Below, one piece after another: positions 8,413 to 17,597 of a stretch of DNA of 64,000 nt (position 1 is the first letter of the stretch; each line of letters begins with the position of its first letter). The notes under the pieces were generated by a model, which was given only the letters and a program-made list of their open reading frames with translations, had not been told where the DNA came from and did not search any database. Source of the stretch: Clostridiales bacterium (GTDB lineage Bacteria; Bacillota; Clostridia; Lachnospirales; Lachnospiraceae). The stretch spans positions 23,610-87,609 of the forward strand of contig JAJQAC010000086.1 of NCBI GenBank assembly GCA_021204025.1, written 5' to 3'. The translations under genes and the position numbers were made by a program.

Positions 8413-9498
8413 TTACTGTCTTGCCGCTTCCACTGCGTCCTGGAATCCCTTCACAACATCCGCGCCGAGGTCTTCCTCAACCATATCATACACAACCTGA
8501 GCCTTTTCTCTCAGGAATGCCAGATCATCCTCACTGAATTCAACGATCTCGCAGCCCGCATCAAGAACCGTCTGTTTATCCGCATCAATTGACTCATTTG
8601 CCACGCCTTTCGCGTACTCAGATGCTTCCGCTGCGCACTCATCAATCAGTGCCTTAGTATTATCCGGAAGGCTCTGATACAGATCATTATTCATGAAGAA
8701 TACAATAATATGACCGACATGATTGGTCTCAACTACATATTTCTGCACTTCCTGAAGGTTGTTGCCGACAATATTCATATACGGATTTTCCTGACCATCC
8801 ACGGTACCCTGCTGCAGACCCATAAACAATTCGTTAAACTGCATGGGAACCGCGGAAGCGCCGATCTCGTTCCAATACGCAATATGATATTTGTTGGTCA
8901 TCACACGGATCTTCTGACCTGCCAGATCTGCCACAGAAGCCGTCGGAACATTGGTCGTCAGCTGACGGAAGCCCGCATCAGAGAAGCAAATCATATGGAT
9001 GCCGGACGCTTCACAATACTCATTAATCTGATTTTTCGCATAATCGCTTTCCAGGAAATTTCTCATATGATCGATATCGTCAAATACGTTCGGCATATCA
9101 AACAATGCCATCTCCTTAACAAAATCGGTCAGATCGGAAGTCATACCGGTTACCATCTCAATCGAACCAGCCACACAGGCTTCATCCTGCTCCGTCGTAT
9201 TGGCAAGCTGCCCGCCCGGATACAGCTCAATATCAATACTGCCGCCGGATTTCTCTCTCACCAGATCCGCAAAATACTCACACATCTTATAATTGGTTGT
9301 GGTCTCAGCTACCGTCATCGCCAGACTCCAGCTGTAATCGCCATAGTCTTCCGTCACCTCTTCTGCTGCTCCCTCTGCAGCCGCCGTTTCGGCAGCAGCA
9401 GCCGTCATGGACGCTGAGGAGGATGAAGACCCCGATGAACATGCGGTAAGGCTGACCGCCATGGTTCCTGCTAATAAGATTGCTAAAGTTTTTTTCAT
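8413..9498 (-). CDS. dctP: TRAP transporter substrate-binding lipoprotein (DctP family)
   Basis: The receptor of a tripartite ATP-independent periplasmic-type transporter. A lipoprotein signal (MKKTLAILLAGTMAVSLTAC, Cys20) is followed by a Ser/Ala/Glu-rich linker and a DctP domain. The domain contains the conserved Arg region (GFRQLTTN, KIRVMTN) that usually salt-bridges a substrate carboxylate, and the QGTVDGQENP segment typical of the family. The substrate is therefore probably an organic acid. It is 52 nt downstream of the large permease gene, in the order small permease, large permease, receptor, amidohydrolase. The symbol denotes the family, not dicarboxylate specificity. Confidence 0.92.
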   Translation of the reverse strand: MKKTLAILLAGTMAVSLTACSSGSSSSSASMTAAAAETAAAEGAAEEVTEDYGDYSWSLAMTVAETTTNYKMCEYFADLVREKSGGSIDIELYPGGQLANTTEQDEACVAGSIEMVTGMTSDLTDFVKEMALFDMPNVFDDIDHMRNFLESDYAKNQINEYCEASGIHMICFSDAGFRQLTTNVPTASVADLAGQKIRVMTNKYHIAYWNEIGASAVPMQFNELFMGLQQGTVDGQENPYMNIVGNNLQEVQKYVVETNHVGHIIVFFMNNDLYQSLPDNTKALIDECAAEASEYAKGVANESIDADKQTVLDAGCEIVEFSEDDLAFLREKAQVVYDMVEEDLGADVVKGFQDAVEAARQ

Positions 9499-9550
9499 TG
9501 CTTTCCTCTCCTTTATCTTTTTAATTTTTATAACTTTCTTAACCCTTTTG

Positions 9551-10849
9551 TTATGCCAGCACCGAAGGCAGCCACATACTCAGCCCCGGAACAAACACAA
9601 TCAACAGCAGACACAGGATAAACATAATGATAAACGGCACCGTCGCTTTTGCCAGATTAAGCAGCGGGATCCCGGTCATGCCGGACGCAACAAACAGATT
9701 GATACCCATCGGCGGCGTAACCATGCCCATCGCCAGGTTACATGTCATAAAGATGCCCAGATGAACCGGATCGACTCCCAGAGCCGTGGCAATCGGAAGC
9801 ATAATCGGTGTCAGGATCATGATATTCGGAATGTTATCGATAATCATACCGCATACAATCATAATCACATTCATCAACAGCAGGACGACGATCTTATTAT
9901 CCGTCATAGCCAGAACCATCTTTGAGATCGTCTGCGGATACTTAAGCAACGTCATGGTCTTCGCGAAAGCGGAAGCCGCAGCGATAACAAACAGGATATT
10001 AACATAGGTTCCCGCTCCTGCCATAAAGATATGCGGAATGTCCTTAATCTTAATCGAACGATACACAAAAATACACACCAGGAATCCGTAAATAACCGAG
10101 ATAACCGCAGCCTCTGTCGGGGAACAAATGCCGGAATAAATGCAGCCAAGGATGATCACCGGAGTCAGCAAAGCGAAGAAACTCTCTTTTAAAAGCTTAA
10201 TAAATCCCTTTGCATGGATCTGATCATAATTCTCTTTCAGCTTTTTCTTATCTTCCCCGTTTTTCTTACAGTAATAATAGCAGTATAATATCAGAAAGAG
10301 TCCGATCAGACATCCCGGAATGATGCCGGCGATAAACAGGGCAGATGGCGACGCGTTCGCCGCAGCCGAATATACGATGTAAGAAATACTCGGAGGGATG
10401 ATAACGCCGAGCGCTCCCGCTACCGTAACGATGGCCGTACAGAATACGATATCATAGCCCATATTCACCAGAAACGGGATCGTCATGGAACCTACCGCAG
10501 ACACTGTTGCCGGCGAAGAACCGGAGATCGCCGCGTAAAACATACAGGTTACCACCACTGCGCAGGGGAAACCGGCCGTCTTATTGCCGATAAAATAGCC
10601 AAAAAACTCAAACAGCTTCTGAGAGATGCCACCTTCCGCCATGATCATGCCCGATACCATAAACAGAGGAACCGCCAACAGGGTAAAACTGTTCATGCCG
10701 GAGAACATCGCTCTCGCCACGTCGATCGCGCCATAATTGATCGTTCCCATCATACCCGGAATCACCGCCATAAGACCGAACACCGCGCCCACCGGAAGGC
10801 TGATTACCAGAAAAACCGCCAGAAGGATAAAAAATAATCCGATTGTCAT
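9551..10849 (-). CDS. dctM: TRAP transporter large permease (DctM family)
   Basis: The transport subunit of the TRAP system, 432 residues with about twelve membrane segments. DctM features include an early SLPVGAVFGL segment, the SGSSPATVSAVGSMTIPFL motif around residue 110, PTEAAVISVIYG in the middle and TPPMGINLFVASGM near the end. It moves the substrate in symport with Na+. Its start codon overlaps the stop of the small permease gene by four nucleotides (10846-10849), indicating translational coupling. A good Shine-Dalgarno is absent, which fits re-initiation. Confidence 0.93.
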   Translation of the reverse strand: MTIGLFFILLAVFLVISLPVGAVFGLMAVIPGMMGTINYGAIDVARAMFSGMNSFTLLAVPLFMVSGMIMAEGGISQKLFEFFGYFIGNKTAGFPCAVVVTCMFYAAISGSSPATVSAVGSMTIPFLVNMGYDIVFCTAIVTVAGALGVIIPPSISYIVYSAAANASPSALFIAGIIPGCLIGLFLILYCYYYCKKNGEDKKKLKENYDQIHAKGFIKLLKESFFALLTPVIILGCIYSGICSPTEAAVISVIYGFLVCIFVYRSIKIKDIPHIFMAGAGTYVNILFVIAAASAFAKTMTLLKYPQTISKMVLAMTDNKIVVLLLMNVIMIVCGMIIDNIPNIMILTPIMLPIATALGVDPVHLGIFMTCNLAMGMVTPPMGINLFVASGMTGIPLLNLAKATVPFIIMFILCLLLIVFVPGLSMWLPSVLA

Positions 10850-11331
10850 TTTTTCTCTTTCTCCTTTCCGCTCACGTCAAGAAAAATCACCTCAATGCTT
10901 CGAACAACCGCCAGCAGGAAGCAAAACGTCATCACCCAGTAAAAATTCGCTACCGGAATCTGCAGCGCCGGACTCCTCTGCCCGGTCTTTAACGTGACGG
11001 CGATCAGATCGTAACCGCCTTTTACCAGCAAAACCGCAAATACCGCCACAATTACCGTGCAGATCAGGGTAATCACCCGCTGAACCGGTTTACTGAGCAT
11101 CGTAGTAAACGTGTCTACGCGGATCATGGAACGATTGCGGATCGTTGCCGGCAGGGAAAAGAACGCGCTCAGTGCCAGACAATAACAACAGACCTCATCT
11201 GACCAGGTCAGCGCATTGTTGAAACAGTAACGCATGACGACATTGGCAAATGACAATACGGTCATCACTGCCAGCAGAACAGCCATGCAGCCGAGCTCGA
11301 AATTTTTGTCGAGCCATTTTAAAATCGTCAT
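10846..11331 (-). CDS. dctQ: TRAP transporter small permease (DctQ family)
   Basis: The 161-residue small membrane subunit with four hydrophobic segments and the DctQ signature (FANVVMRYCFNNALTWSDEVCCYCLALSAFF). It pairs with the large permease encoded downstream. It is the first gene of the minus-strand TRAP operon, and the region upstream is shared with the divergent LysR gene, a usual arrangement for LysR control. Confidence 0.9.
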   Translation of the reverse strand: MTILKWLDKNFELGCMAVLLAVMTVLSFANVVMRYCFNNALTWSDEVCCYCLALSAFFSLPATIRNRSMIRVDTFTTMLSKPVQRVITLICTVIVAVFAVLLVKGGYDLIAVTLKTGQRSPALQIPVANFYWVMTFCFLLAVVRSIEVIFLDVSGKEKEKK

Positions 11332-11404
11332 AAACTACCTCCCGTAAAATAAAATTTGCACGAAGAACTTCTTCTTGACATCATTCTATCATCTATCTTA
11401 TAAT

Positions 11405-11446
11405 AAGTAAAACAGTTAAAACTAATTAAAATCAGAAGTTTTACTT
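11405..11446. promoter_or_regulatory. Inverted repeat between TRAP operon and LysR
   Basis: AAGTAAAAC (11405-11413) and GTTTTACTT (11438-11446) form a perfect 9-bp inverted repeat with a 24-bp AT-rich spacer in the divergent intergenic region. A LysR operator is the most natural reading. A weak hairpin is the alternative. Confidence 0.5.
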
Positions 11447-11528
11447 CTTTTTTGTGCATTTTTTCGATTTATTTTTATATATTTTTAGCATATTAGACAA
11501 AATTTTGGAGTTGAAAGGATGGATTGTT

Positions 11529-12473
11529 TTGGATTTCAAAATACTGGAATATATGATAGCGATTGCTGAAACCGGAAGCGTAACGAAAGCCGCCAAACGT
11601 CTCTACATTTCCCAATCCGGGTTAAATCAACAACTGATCAAAACAGAAACTGATCTTGGCACACCGCTCTTTTACCGCTCGAAAAAAGAAATGCGGCCCA
11701 CGCCGGCCGGCAAAATCTATATTGATAATGCCAGAAAGATCCTGCAGATCGCAAAAAACTGCGTTACCCAGATCTATGACCTGTCTGAAGATCCACAAGG
11801 TACGATTACTTATGGGCAGCCGTTCGAACACGGCGCCGATCTTTTTCTTCAGATTTCCCGGGAATTTTCCTCGCAATTCCCTCATGTATCCGTCACCCTG
11901 ATGGAACAGACCGTGCGGGAAATGCAGGACAAAATCGCAGCCAACCAAATGGATCTGGCTTTTGTCATGATGAAAAATCCTCCCTCCTCACAGTTCAATT
12001 ACGTGAAACTTGTCACGGAACGGCTGGTTCTCGGCGTTCCCATAAAACATCCCGCAGCTGCTGATACTACTCCCAATACGCCGCTTCACACAATAGATTT
12101 AAGACTTTTTAAGAACGATAAATTTGCTTTCATGTTTGCAGGTTCCACCATGCGCGCAGTCATAGATCCTTTGTTCGAAAAAGCAGGATTTGTGCCAAAC
12201 ATCCGTTACGAAACTCATATGAATAACCTTCTCTATCGTCTGGTACGCCAGGGTCTCTGCTGCACAATCATACCTCAGTCTTATGCCAGGAGAAACAGTC
12301 ACTGTGCATGGTTTCTCCTTGAAGGCGACCCCAGTTGGGAATGGTACATCATTTATTCCAAATTTCGAACACTCAGTGCCGCCGACCGATACCTGATCGA
12401 ACTTTCACAAAAATATGCACAGCAGATGAAGGATTACTGGCAAATCCATGGAATCGGCTCTCCGGTGGTATAA
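11529..12473 (+). CDS. LysR family transcriptional regulator (TRAP operon)
   Basis: An N-terminal winged helix-turn-helix (FKILEYMIAIAETGSVTKAAKRLYISQSGLNQQLIKTETDLG) is followed by a LysR effector domain. I start at the TTG at 11529, preceded by AAAGGA about nine nt upstream, because the helix-turn-helix should begin near residue 3. The frame is open to 11454, but the added leader is a hydrophobic stretch with no family match. It is divergent from the TRAP/amidohydrolase genes and is likely their regulator, sensing the imported compound or its product. This is inferred from the gene arrangement. Confidence 0.88.
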   Translation: MDFKILEYMIAIAETGSVTKAAKRLYISQSGLNQQLIKTETDLGTPLFYRSKKEMRPTPAGKIYIDNARKILQIAKNCVTQIYDLSEDPQGTITYGQPFEHGADLFLQISREFSSQFPHVSVTLMEQTVREMQDKIAANQMDLAFVMMKNPPSSQFNYVKLVTERLVLGVPIKHPAAADTTPNTPLHTIDLRLFKNDKFAFMFAGSTMRAVIDPLFEKAGFVPNIRYETHMNNLLYRLVRQGLCCTIIPQSYARRNSHCAWFLLEGDPSWEWYIIYSKFRTLSAADRYLIELSQKYAQQMKDYWQIHGIGSPVV

Positions 12474-12476
12474 AAG

Positions 12477-12525
12477 CCGGGTGCGGCATCAGCCGCAAAA
12501 ATTCCTTACCCGGCCCTGTGCATAA
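12477..12525. repeat. Hairpin repeat family A, copy at 12.5 kb
   Basis: CCGGGT pairs with ACCCGG around an inner CGGC/GCCG hairpin and the block GCAAAAATTCCTTA, ending in CTGTGCATAAAA. It has the same architecture as 1-55 and 92-146, but the stem bases differ and remain complementary. It sits between LysR and the deoB terminator. Confidence 0.7.
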
Positions 12526-12569
12526 AAAACAGATGTCAGGATCCTCATCTCACAAATCCTGACATCTGT
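12524..12569 (-). terminator. Intrinsic terminator of deoB
   Basis: A perfect 14-bp stem (ACAGATGTCAGGAT with ATCCTGACATCTGT) is followed on the minus strand by TTTTTTATG, directly after the deoB stop at 12571. It may also act on the converging LysR transcript. Confidence 0.88.
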
Positions 12570-12570
12570 C

Positions 12571-13761
12571 TTATCGTAATTTCCCTGAAATCGACGTCCC
12601 GACCGTCCCTTCCGGCATCTCCACTCCGAAATTGTCCGCAACCGTGGCTCCGATGACCGCGAAGGTATTCTCCTCCGGCAGTTCTCCGCTTCCTTTCATG
12701 GACGGCGAATACGCCAGGAACGGCACCTTCTCCCGCGTATGATCGGTTCCGGTATAGGTCGGATCATTTCCGTGATCCGCCGTGATAATCAGCAGATCAT
12801 CCTCTCTCAGACGGTCCAGCAGAACTCCCAGATTCTGATCGAACTTCTCGATCTCCCGCGCATACCCTCGTGGATCTCTTCGGTGTCCCCACAAAGCGTC
12901 AAAATCGACCAGATTCACGAAGCAAAGGCCACGGAAATCTTCCCCTGCCATGGCAATCGTCTGCTCCATGCCGTGAACCGAGCTTTTGGACTTCAGTGCT
13001 TTTGTAATTCCCTCTCCATCGAAGATATCCCGGATCTTGCCGATGGAGATCACATCCAGCCCGGCAGCCTTCAGCGCGTCCAGAACGGTCCTGCCGAACG
13101 GCTTCAGCGCGTAGTCATGGCGGTTGCTCGTCCGTTTGAACTCTCCCCTTTTCTTCCCCACGTAAGGTCTCGCGATCACCCGTCCGACCTTCCACTCGTC
13201 TTTCATCGTGATCTCGCGGGCAATCTCACAGCACCGGTACAGTTCGTCCAGTCCAAACGTCTCCTCGTTGCCGCAGATCTGCAGTACGGAATCCGCAGAT
13301 GTATAGACGATCATATGACCGGTTGCGATCTCCTCCTCAGCCAGTTCTTCCAGGATCTCCGTGCCGCTGGCGCTCTTATTGCCAATCACCTTATGCCCGG
13401 TTCGCTCTTCCAACTCCCGGATCAGTTCCGGCGGGAATCCATGTTCGGTAAATGTCTGAAAGGGCTTTGTCACCTCCAGCCCCATCATCTCCCAGTGTCC
13501 CGTCATCGTATCCTTTCCGCGGCTCAGTTCCCTGAGCTTTGCGTAATAAGCCAGCGGTTTCTCTACCGGGGCCACCTGCCTGAGCGGACATAAATTTGCC
13601 ATCCCCATTTTCTGTAAATTGGGAATCTCGAAACTGTCTACAGACTCCGAGATATGTCCCAGCGTATTTACTCCCACATCCCCGAACTCCCGGGAATCTT
13701 CCATCGCGCCGATTCCCAGGGAATCCATGACAACCACAAATATCCGGTTCCATTTGCTCAT
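12571..13761 (-). CDS. deoB: Phosphopentomutase
   Basis: Interconverts (deoxy)ribose-1-phosphate and -5-phosphate, the step after nucleoside phosphorolysis. It is an alkaline-phosphatase-superfamily metalloenzyme. Metal and active-site motifs: [15 protein letters not shown] at the start, [13 protein letters not shown] (nucleophile Thr), [38 protein letters not shown]. Length (396) is normal. The start at 13761 has AGGAG eight nt upstream; an in-frame ATG at 13782 is less well placed. A membrane-protein gene ends upstream on the same strand, and a terminator follows. Confidence 0.96.
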   Translation of the reverse strand: MSKWNRIFVVVMDSLGIGAMEDSREFGDVGVNTLGHISESVDSFEIPNLQKMGMANLCPLRQVAPVEKPLAYYAKLRELSRGKDTMTGHWEMMGLEVTKPFQTFTEHGFPPELIRELEERTGHKVIGNKSASGTEILEELAEEEIATGHMIVYTSADSVLQICGNEETFGLDELYRCCEIAREITMKDEWKVGRVIARPYVGKKRGEFKRTSNRHDYALKPFGRTVLDALKAAGLDVISIGKIRDIFDGEGITKALKSKSSVHGMEQTIAMAGEDFRGLCFVNLVDFDALWGHRRDPRGYAREIEKFDQNLGVLLDRLREDDLLIITADHGNDPTYTGTDHTREKVPFLAYSPSMKGSGELPEENTFAVIGATVADNFGVEMPEGTVGTSISGKLR

Positions 13762-13784
13762 TTGCTCATCTCCTCTCATCAATT

Positions 13785-14783
13785 TTATTTTCCTCCCTGA
13801 AAATCTCTGTTAGTCGAACGTAATTCTTCTTTCTTTTCGCGCATTGATTTCTTCAGCTCTTCCAGAGCTTCGCGGTAATCCTCATGCCGCATCCTGGGGA
13901 ACGCTTCCAGAAGATGGCCGGCTCCGTAGTACCGATGCCGGAGCATCTTCCTTTTATAGTTTTCAGCGAGGATCTCCAGTTCCCTTTTCCTGCTGAGAAG
14001 TTTCTGGTACTGCGGATCTTTTTCCGCTTCCTTTTCTACTTCGATCGATACCATCATCAGCTTATTTCTCATCCCGGCGACATTTTCCCGCGCCTCGTTC
14101 TGGATTCTCTCCGCCGCGTCTCTCGCCTCCGCTTTGGCAAGCGCTGCCTGTACTCTCTGCTCATCGATCCGCTGATCCGTCGCAATCGCGGTCTTTGCAA
14201 TCCGCTCCGTCATCCGGTCACTGATCTCTCTCAGTTCTCCCGTAATGTGATCCAGTTTTTCCAGGCCATGGCTCAGGCCATTCACAACGAACACTGTCGC
14301 AACTGTATCCACCGCGTACAGGCAATACAGGAAAACCATTCCCCAGATCCCGATCATCGATGGAATGATTTCCACCATTGCCAGAATCAGTGGGTGAATC
14401 ACCCTCACCATCAGCACACAGCCGGTTCCCCACATCAGACTGAATTTCAGACAGACATAACCGCCGAGATTGAAGGGTTCATCCGTATAATCCCACCATC
14501 TCATATGAAACAGCTTATCCAATGCCCAGCCGCCAAAAAGCTCAATCGCACTGGTCAGACACATCCCTCCCAGAAACAGCACCAGAAGATTTTCCTCCAT
14601 GGGAAGCAGCAGCACGATCACCGCCAGCATCCCGAACCCATAGATCGGACAAACCGGACCGTTCAGAAAACCGCGGTTTACAATCGTTCCGAATGTAACC
14701 GCGTGATAAGCCACCTCCACGCACCATCCCAAGCAGGAATAAACCAGGAAAAATGCGCATAACAGATAGAAATCATTCATCAT
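13785..14783 (-). CDS. CmpB-type membrane protein with coiled-coil tail
   Basis: Residues 1 to about 175 hold five or six transmembrane segments and match the putative ABC-transporter type membrane family PF06541 (CmpB): [37 protein letters not shown] and [21 protein letters not shown] are its hallmark blocks. The remaining 150 residues are a charged, Ala/Glu/Arg-rich coiled coil ([17 protein letters not shown] and onwards). The biochemical role of this family is not established. It ends 23 nt before deoB on the same strand and may share its transcript. Confidence 0.82.
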   Translation of the reverse strand: MMNDFYLLCAFFLVYSCLGWCVEVAYHAVTFGTIVNRGFLNGPVCPIYGFGMLAVIVLLLPMEENLLVLFLGGMCLTSAIELFGGWALDKLFHMRWWDYTDEPFNLGGYVCLKFSLMWGTGCVLMVRVIHPLILAMVEIIPSMIGIWGMVFLYCLYAVDTVATVFVVNGLSHGLEKLDHITGELREISDRMTERIAKTAIATDQRIDEQRVQAALAKAEARDAAERIQNEARENVAGMRNKLMMVSIEVEKEAEKDPQYQKLLSRKRELEILAENYKRKMLRHRYYGAGHLLEAFPRMRHEDYREALEELKKSMREKKEELRSTNRDFQGGK

Positions 14784-15097
14784 TTATTTTCTCTTTCTGG
14801 CTTTGATTTTTTATAAAGGTTTCTGCAGATTCCGCATTTTCGCTTCCCTGCTCCAGATTTTTAGCACTCCCATGTCATGCTGAACACGAATCCGCTTACC
14901 GATCTCATCTGGCACTGCCCATGTTCTTCCGGCAGATCCACAAACCGCGGTTGAAAACATCAATACAGAATTCAGCAAGTTTTGCCTGGGGTTAGGGTAA
15001 CATATCAGATATGAAAAAACAAGAGGATTTTTCATGTAAAGCCCCTTGAGGTTTTCCTTATCAACGTATATAATGCAGAAGGAGGAGGTGCATAATT
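14784..15097. other. Intergenic region with a possible gene remnant
   Basis: A 314-bp gap. A minus-strand open frame (14811-15200) has a C-terminal part with a protein-like composition (AVPDEIGKRIRVQHDMGVLKIW), but its N-terminal half overlaps the nucleotidyltransferase gene and has no ribosome site. I read it as, at most, a decayed gene end. Otherwise I see only an AT-rich promoter region for the HEPN/MNT pair and the GGAGGAGG ribosome site at 15081-15088. Confidence 0.3.
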
Positions 15098-15472
15098 TTG
15101 TGTAAACTGATGCCTTTTGTATTGGAAAACGGAAATACCATTCAGGTGTCCGAATACAAAATCGATCGTCTGAAACAATATGTAAAAATGTTTTCAACAT
15201 TAAATGGCGTTGACCGTGTGATTCTTTTTGGTTCTGCTTTAGAGGAACGGTGTCGGAAAGATTCCGATATGGATTTCTGTATGCTATATCCGGATGAACA
15301 AAAATCTTTATATCGTGAGAACCTCAAAAAAATGTGGAGACTCTATCCTGAATCCTCCTACGATGATTTTCTTTCATTCGATACGAAGCGATTTGACGAA
15401 AATGATCATTTATATACGGTAATACAAGATATAAAAAACAAAGGGGTGGTGATTTATGACCGTAAATGGTGA
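15098..15472 (+). CDS. MNT-type nucleotidyltransferase domain protein
   Basis: A minimal nucleotidyltransferase of about 124 residues. The signature is VILFGSALEERCRKDSDMDFCML: the GS motif, followed by DxD metal ligands. In two-gene MNT/HEPN modules this protein is the antitoxin that modifies and blocks the HEPN RNase. The start is TTG at 15098, nine nt after a strong GGAGGAGG; an ATG at 15110 is the alternative. Its last 17 nt overlap the HEPN gene in another frame, the usual tight coupling. Confidence 0.85.
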   Translation: MCKLMPFVLENGNTIQVSEYKIDRLKQYVKMFSTLNGVDRVILFGSALEERCRKDSDMDFCMLYPDEQKSLYRENLKKMWRLYPESSYDDFLSFDTKRFDENDHLYTVIQDIKNKGVVIYDRKW

Positions 15473-15950
15473 AGTGGCATTTTACTACACACAGGCAAGA
15501 TCATACATAACCCAGGCATCACTTGCAATTGCCAGCGATGATCATTACAGAGTAGAACGAACCGCGGGAAATATATCACAGGCAGCAGAGTTTATTTTGA
15601 AAGCTATGCTAATCAATAAAGGTATTAAGCCCCCTCAGACACATAAGCATGAATTTTTAATGAACGAATGTGGCAAGGCAGGCATTAAAATACCAAAAAC
15701 ATTTCGCTCCATCTCTCCGATCCTGTATGAATATGAATCCTCTCTTCGATATGATTTTGATTGCGAGGTCGATGAACAGGAAGTGAAAGACTGTATAAAA
15801 ATTATCGAAAATATTTATGAATCAGTGGGAATTCCGTATATACATGAAGCGTATATCACCTTATCCAGAACAGTTCCCCGCGATAAATTACAGGGATTGT
15901 CAAAGACAACTGCAGTTGCAAAATTTAGAAAAATATTTTCTACAACATAA
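15456..15950 (+). CDS. HEPN domain protein, partner of the MNT gene
   Basis: A 164-residue, mainly helical protein of the HEPN superfamily (YYTQARSYITQASLAIASDD, then AAEFILKAMLINKGI and a C-terminal RYDFDCEVDEQEVKDCIKII). HEPN proteins next to MNT proteins are usually RNase toxins. The canonical catalytic R-x4-6-H motif is not evident here; the conserved Arg-Tyr is present but no His follows at the right distance. It may be a non-catalytic or divergent member. The last 25 or so residues look unlike the family. Start ATG at 15456 follows a GGGGTGG ribosome site. Confidence 0.8.
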   Translation: MTVNGEVAFYYTQARSYITQASLAIASDDHYRVERTAGNISQAAEFILKAMLINKGIKPPQTHKHEFLMNECGKAGIKIPKTFRSISPILYEYESSLRYDFDCEVDEQEVKDCIKIIENIYESVGIPYIHEAYITLSRTVPRDKLQGLSKTTAVAKFRKIFSTT

Positions 15951-16006
15951 GAAGACACTTCGGATGCATCCCATCGGTCTCAACCGAAGTGTCTTCTCTG
16001 ATCTTT
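15951..16006. terminator. Bidirectional terminator between HEPN and argH
   Basis: GAAGACACTTCGG (15951-15963) and CCGAAGTGTCTTC (15984-15996) form a perfect 13-bp stem with a T-rich flank on the plus side. It starts right after the HEPN stop codon and lies just beyond the argH 3' end. Confidence 0.8.
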
Positions 16007-16045
16007 TATATCTATGCCACATCGCTTCGCGGCGCCGCCGATTCT

Positions 16046-17419
16046 CTACTCTTCCAGCATCTTCCTGTATCTCTCCACCACCTCCGCCATCGCCTCATGT
16101 CCGGGGGCGCCGACGGTCTCCCGTCTCTGCACACACGTTTTCATGCCGATGGCGTCGTAGATATCCGCCTCAAAGACCGGGCTGACCGCCTGATAATCCT
16201 CCAGCGGCAGATCGTCCAGCGCAATCCCCTTATCAATGCACATCAGCACCAGACGCCCGATGATACCGTGAGCGTCACGGAAGGGAACGCCATGATTGAC
16301 GAGATAATCCGCCGCGTCGGTTGCGTTGGTAAAGCCGTTCTTCGCGCTCGCCTCCATGACGTCTTTGCGGAAGGTCATCGTCGCAATCATGCCGGTAAAA
16401 AGGGCAAGACACCCCTTGACGGTATCAATCGCGTCGAAGGTCAGTTCCTTATCCTCCTGCATATCTTTATCATAGGCCAGGGGGATCCCCTTCATCGTCG
16501 TAAGCAGTGACATCAACGCGCCGTACACACGGCCGGTCTTGCCGCGCACCAGCTCGGCAATATCCGGATTTTTCTTCTGCGGCATGATGCTGCTGCCGGT
16601 ACTGTAGGCGTCGTCGATCTCTACAAAGCGGTACTCATTCGAATTCCAGATGATGATCTCCTCGCTGAAGCGGCTCAGATGCATTGAAATCAGTGATAAC
16701 GCGCTTAAAAGCTCGATCACATAATCGCGGTCCGATACGGAATCCATGCTGTTTAACGTCGGCCCGTAAAAGCCGAGCAACTTCGCCGTATAATCCCGAT
16801 CCAGCGGGTAGGTCGTGCCGGCCAGCGCCCCGGAACCCAGCGGGCAGTAATTCATCCGCTCATAGATATCATGCAGCCGGCCGCGGTCTCTCGCGAACAT
16901 CTCAAAATACGCTCCCATATGATGCGCGAGCGTCACAGGCTGCGCTTTCTGCAGGTGGGTAAAACCGGGCATATAGGTATCCAGATTTTCCTCCATGATT
17001 TTCAGAATTGCCTCCAGCAGTTTCTTTACCAGCGCGTCGATCTCGCCGATCTCATCGCGGCAGTAGAGTTTCATGTCCAGAGCCACCTGGTCGTTACGGC
17101 TGCGGCCGGTATGCAGACGTTTGCCCGCGTCTCCGATCCGCTCGATCAGGTTTGCTTCCACAAACGAGTGGATATCCTCATGTTCCGCGGTAAACTCCAG
17201 GCGCCCCTCGTCCAGATCCGACAGAATCCCCTCTAATCCGCCGATGATCGCTTCTTTATCTTCCTCACTCACGATTCCCTGCTTTGCCAGCATCGTGACA
17301 TGCGCGATGCTGCCGCGGATGTCCTGGCGGTAAAATTTGCGATCAAAGGATAAGGACTCGTTGAAATTGTGAACGAGCTGGTTCTCTTCTTTTGTAAAGC
17401 GTCCTCCCCAAAGTTTCAT
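16046..17419 (-). CDS. argH: Argininosuccinate lyase
   Basis: The last step of arginine biosynthesis: argininosuccinate to arginine plus fumarate. Full family length (457). Motifs: MKLWGGRFTKE at the N-terminus, HTGRSRNDQVALD, GFTHLQKAQPVTLAHH, and the superfamily signature GSSIMPQKKNPD with its catalytic Ser. A GGGAGA ribosome site precedes the ATG. Structured element C (17458-17597) separates it from the yfhO-like gene upstream on the same strand. argG is not in the window. Confidence 0.97.
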   Translation of the reverse strand: MKLWGGRFTKEENQLVHNFNESLSFDRKFYRQDIRGSIAHVTMLAKQGIVSEEDKEAIIGGLEGILSDLDEGRLEFTAEHEDIHSFVEANLIERIGDAGKRLHTGRSRNDQVALDMKLYCRDEIGEIDALVKKLLEAILKIMEENLDTYMPGFTHLQKAQPVTLAHHMGAYFEMFARDRGRLHDIYERMNYCPLGSGALAGTTYPLDRDYTAKLLGFYGPTLNSMDSVSDRDYVIELLSALSLISMHLSRFSEEIIIWNSNEYRFVEIDDAYSTGSSIMPQKKNPDIAELVRGKTGRVYGALMSLLTTMKGIPLAYDKDMQEDKELTFDAIDTVKGCLALFTGMIATMTFRKDVMEASAKNGFTNATDAADYLVNHGVPFRDAHGIIGRLVLMCIDKGIALDDLPLEDYQAVSPVFEADIYDAIGMKTCVQRRETVGAPGHEAMAEVVERYRKMLEE

Positions 17420-17457
17420 AAAAATTATATCTCCCTTCGATTTAAATCATTCCGTCC

Positions 17458-17597
17458 GTCCATGATTTCACAACATCTTCCGAGGACCGCTCTCGCTTAG
17501 GTTTTCACGTAGCGGTACTAAACTCACCGGAAAACCATCCGGTTCGTTAAGTGCCGACGTGAAAAATGTCCTCTCCAGATGTTGTGAAATCATGGAC
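17458..17597. repeat. Structured element C, copy 2
   Basis: The arms starting at 17458 and ending at 17597 pair perfectly over 21 bp, with a further GAGGAC/GTCCTC block. The core matches copy 1 (2914-3057) over the TTTTCACGTAGCGGTACTAA and TTAAGTGCCGACGTGAAAAA parts. The apical hairpin here is ACCGG/CCGGT, against GCAGG/CCTGC in copy 1, and the outer arm sequence is entirely different. The right arm encodes the last 17 codons of the yfhO-like gene, whose TAA stop lies in the conserved core. Confidence 0.8.

Noticed and set aside
8710-9417. Plus-strand frame of 235 codons opposite dctP
   Set aside because: Antisense shadow of a TRAP receptor gene with a clear signal peptide and domain.
14811-15200. 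Minus-strand frame overlapping the MNT gene
   Set aside because: Overlaps a confident gene and lacks a ribosome site; at most a remnant. Reported only as part of the intergenic region.
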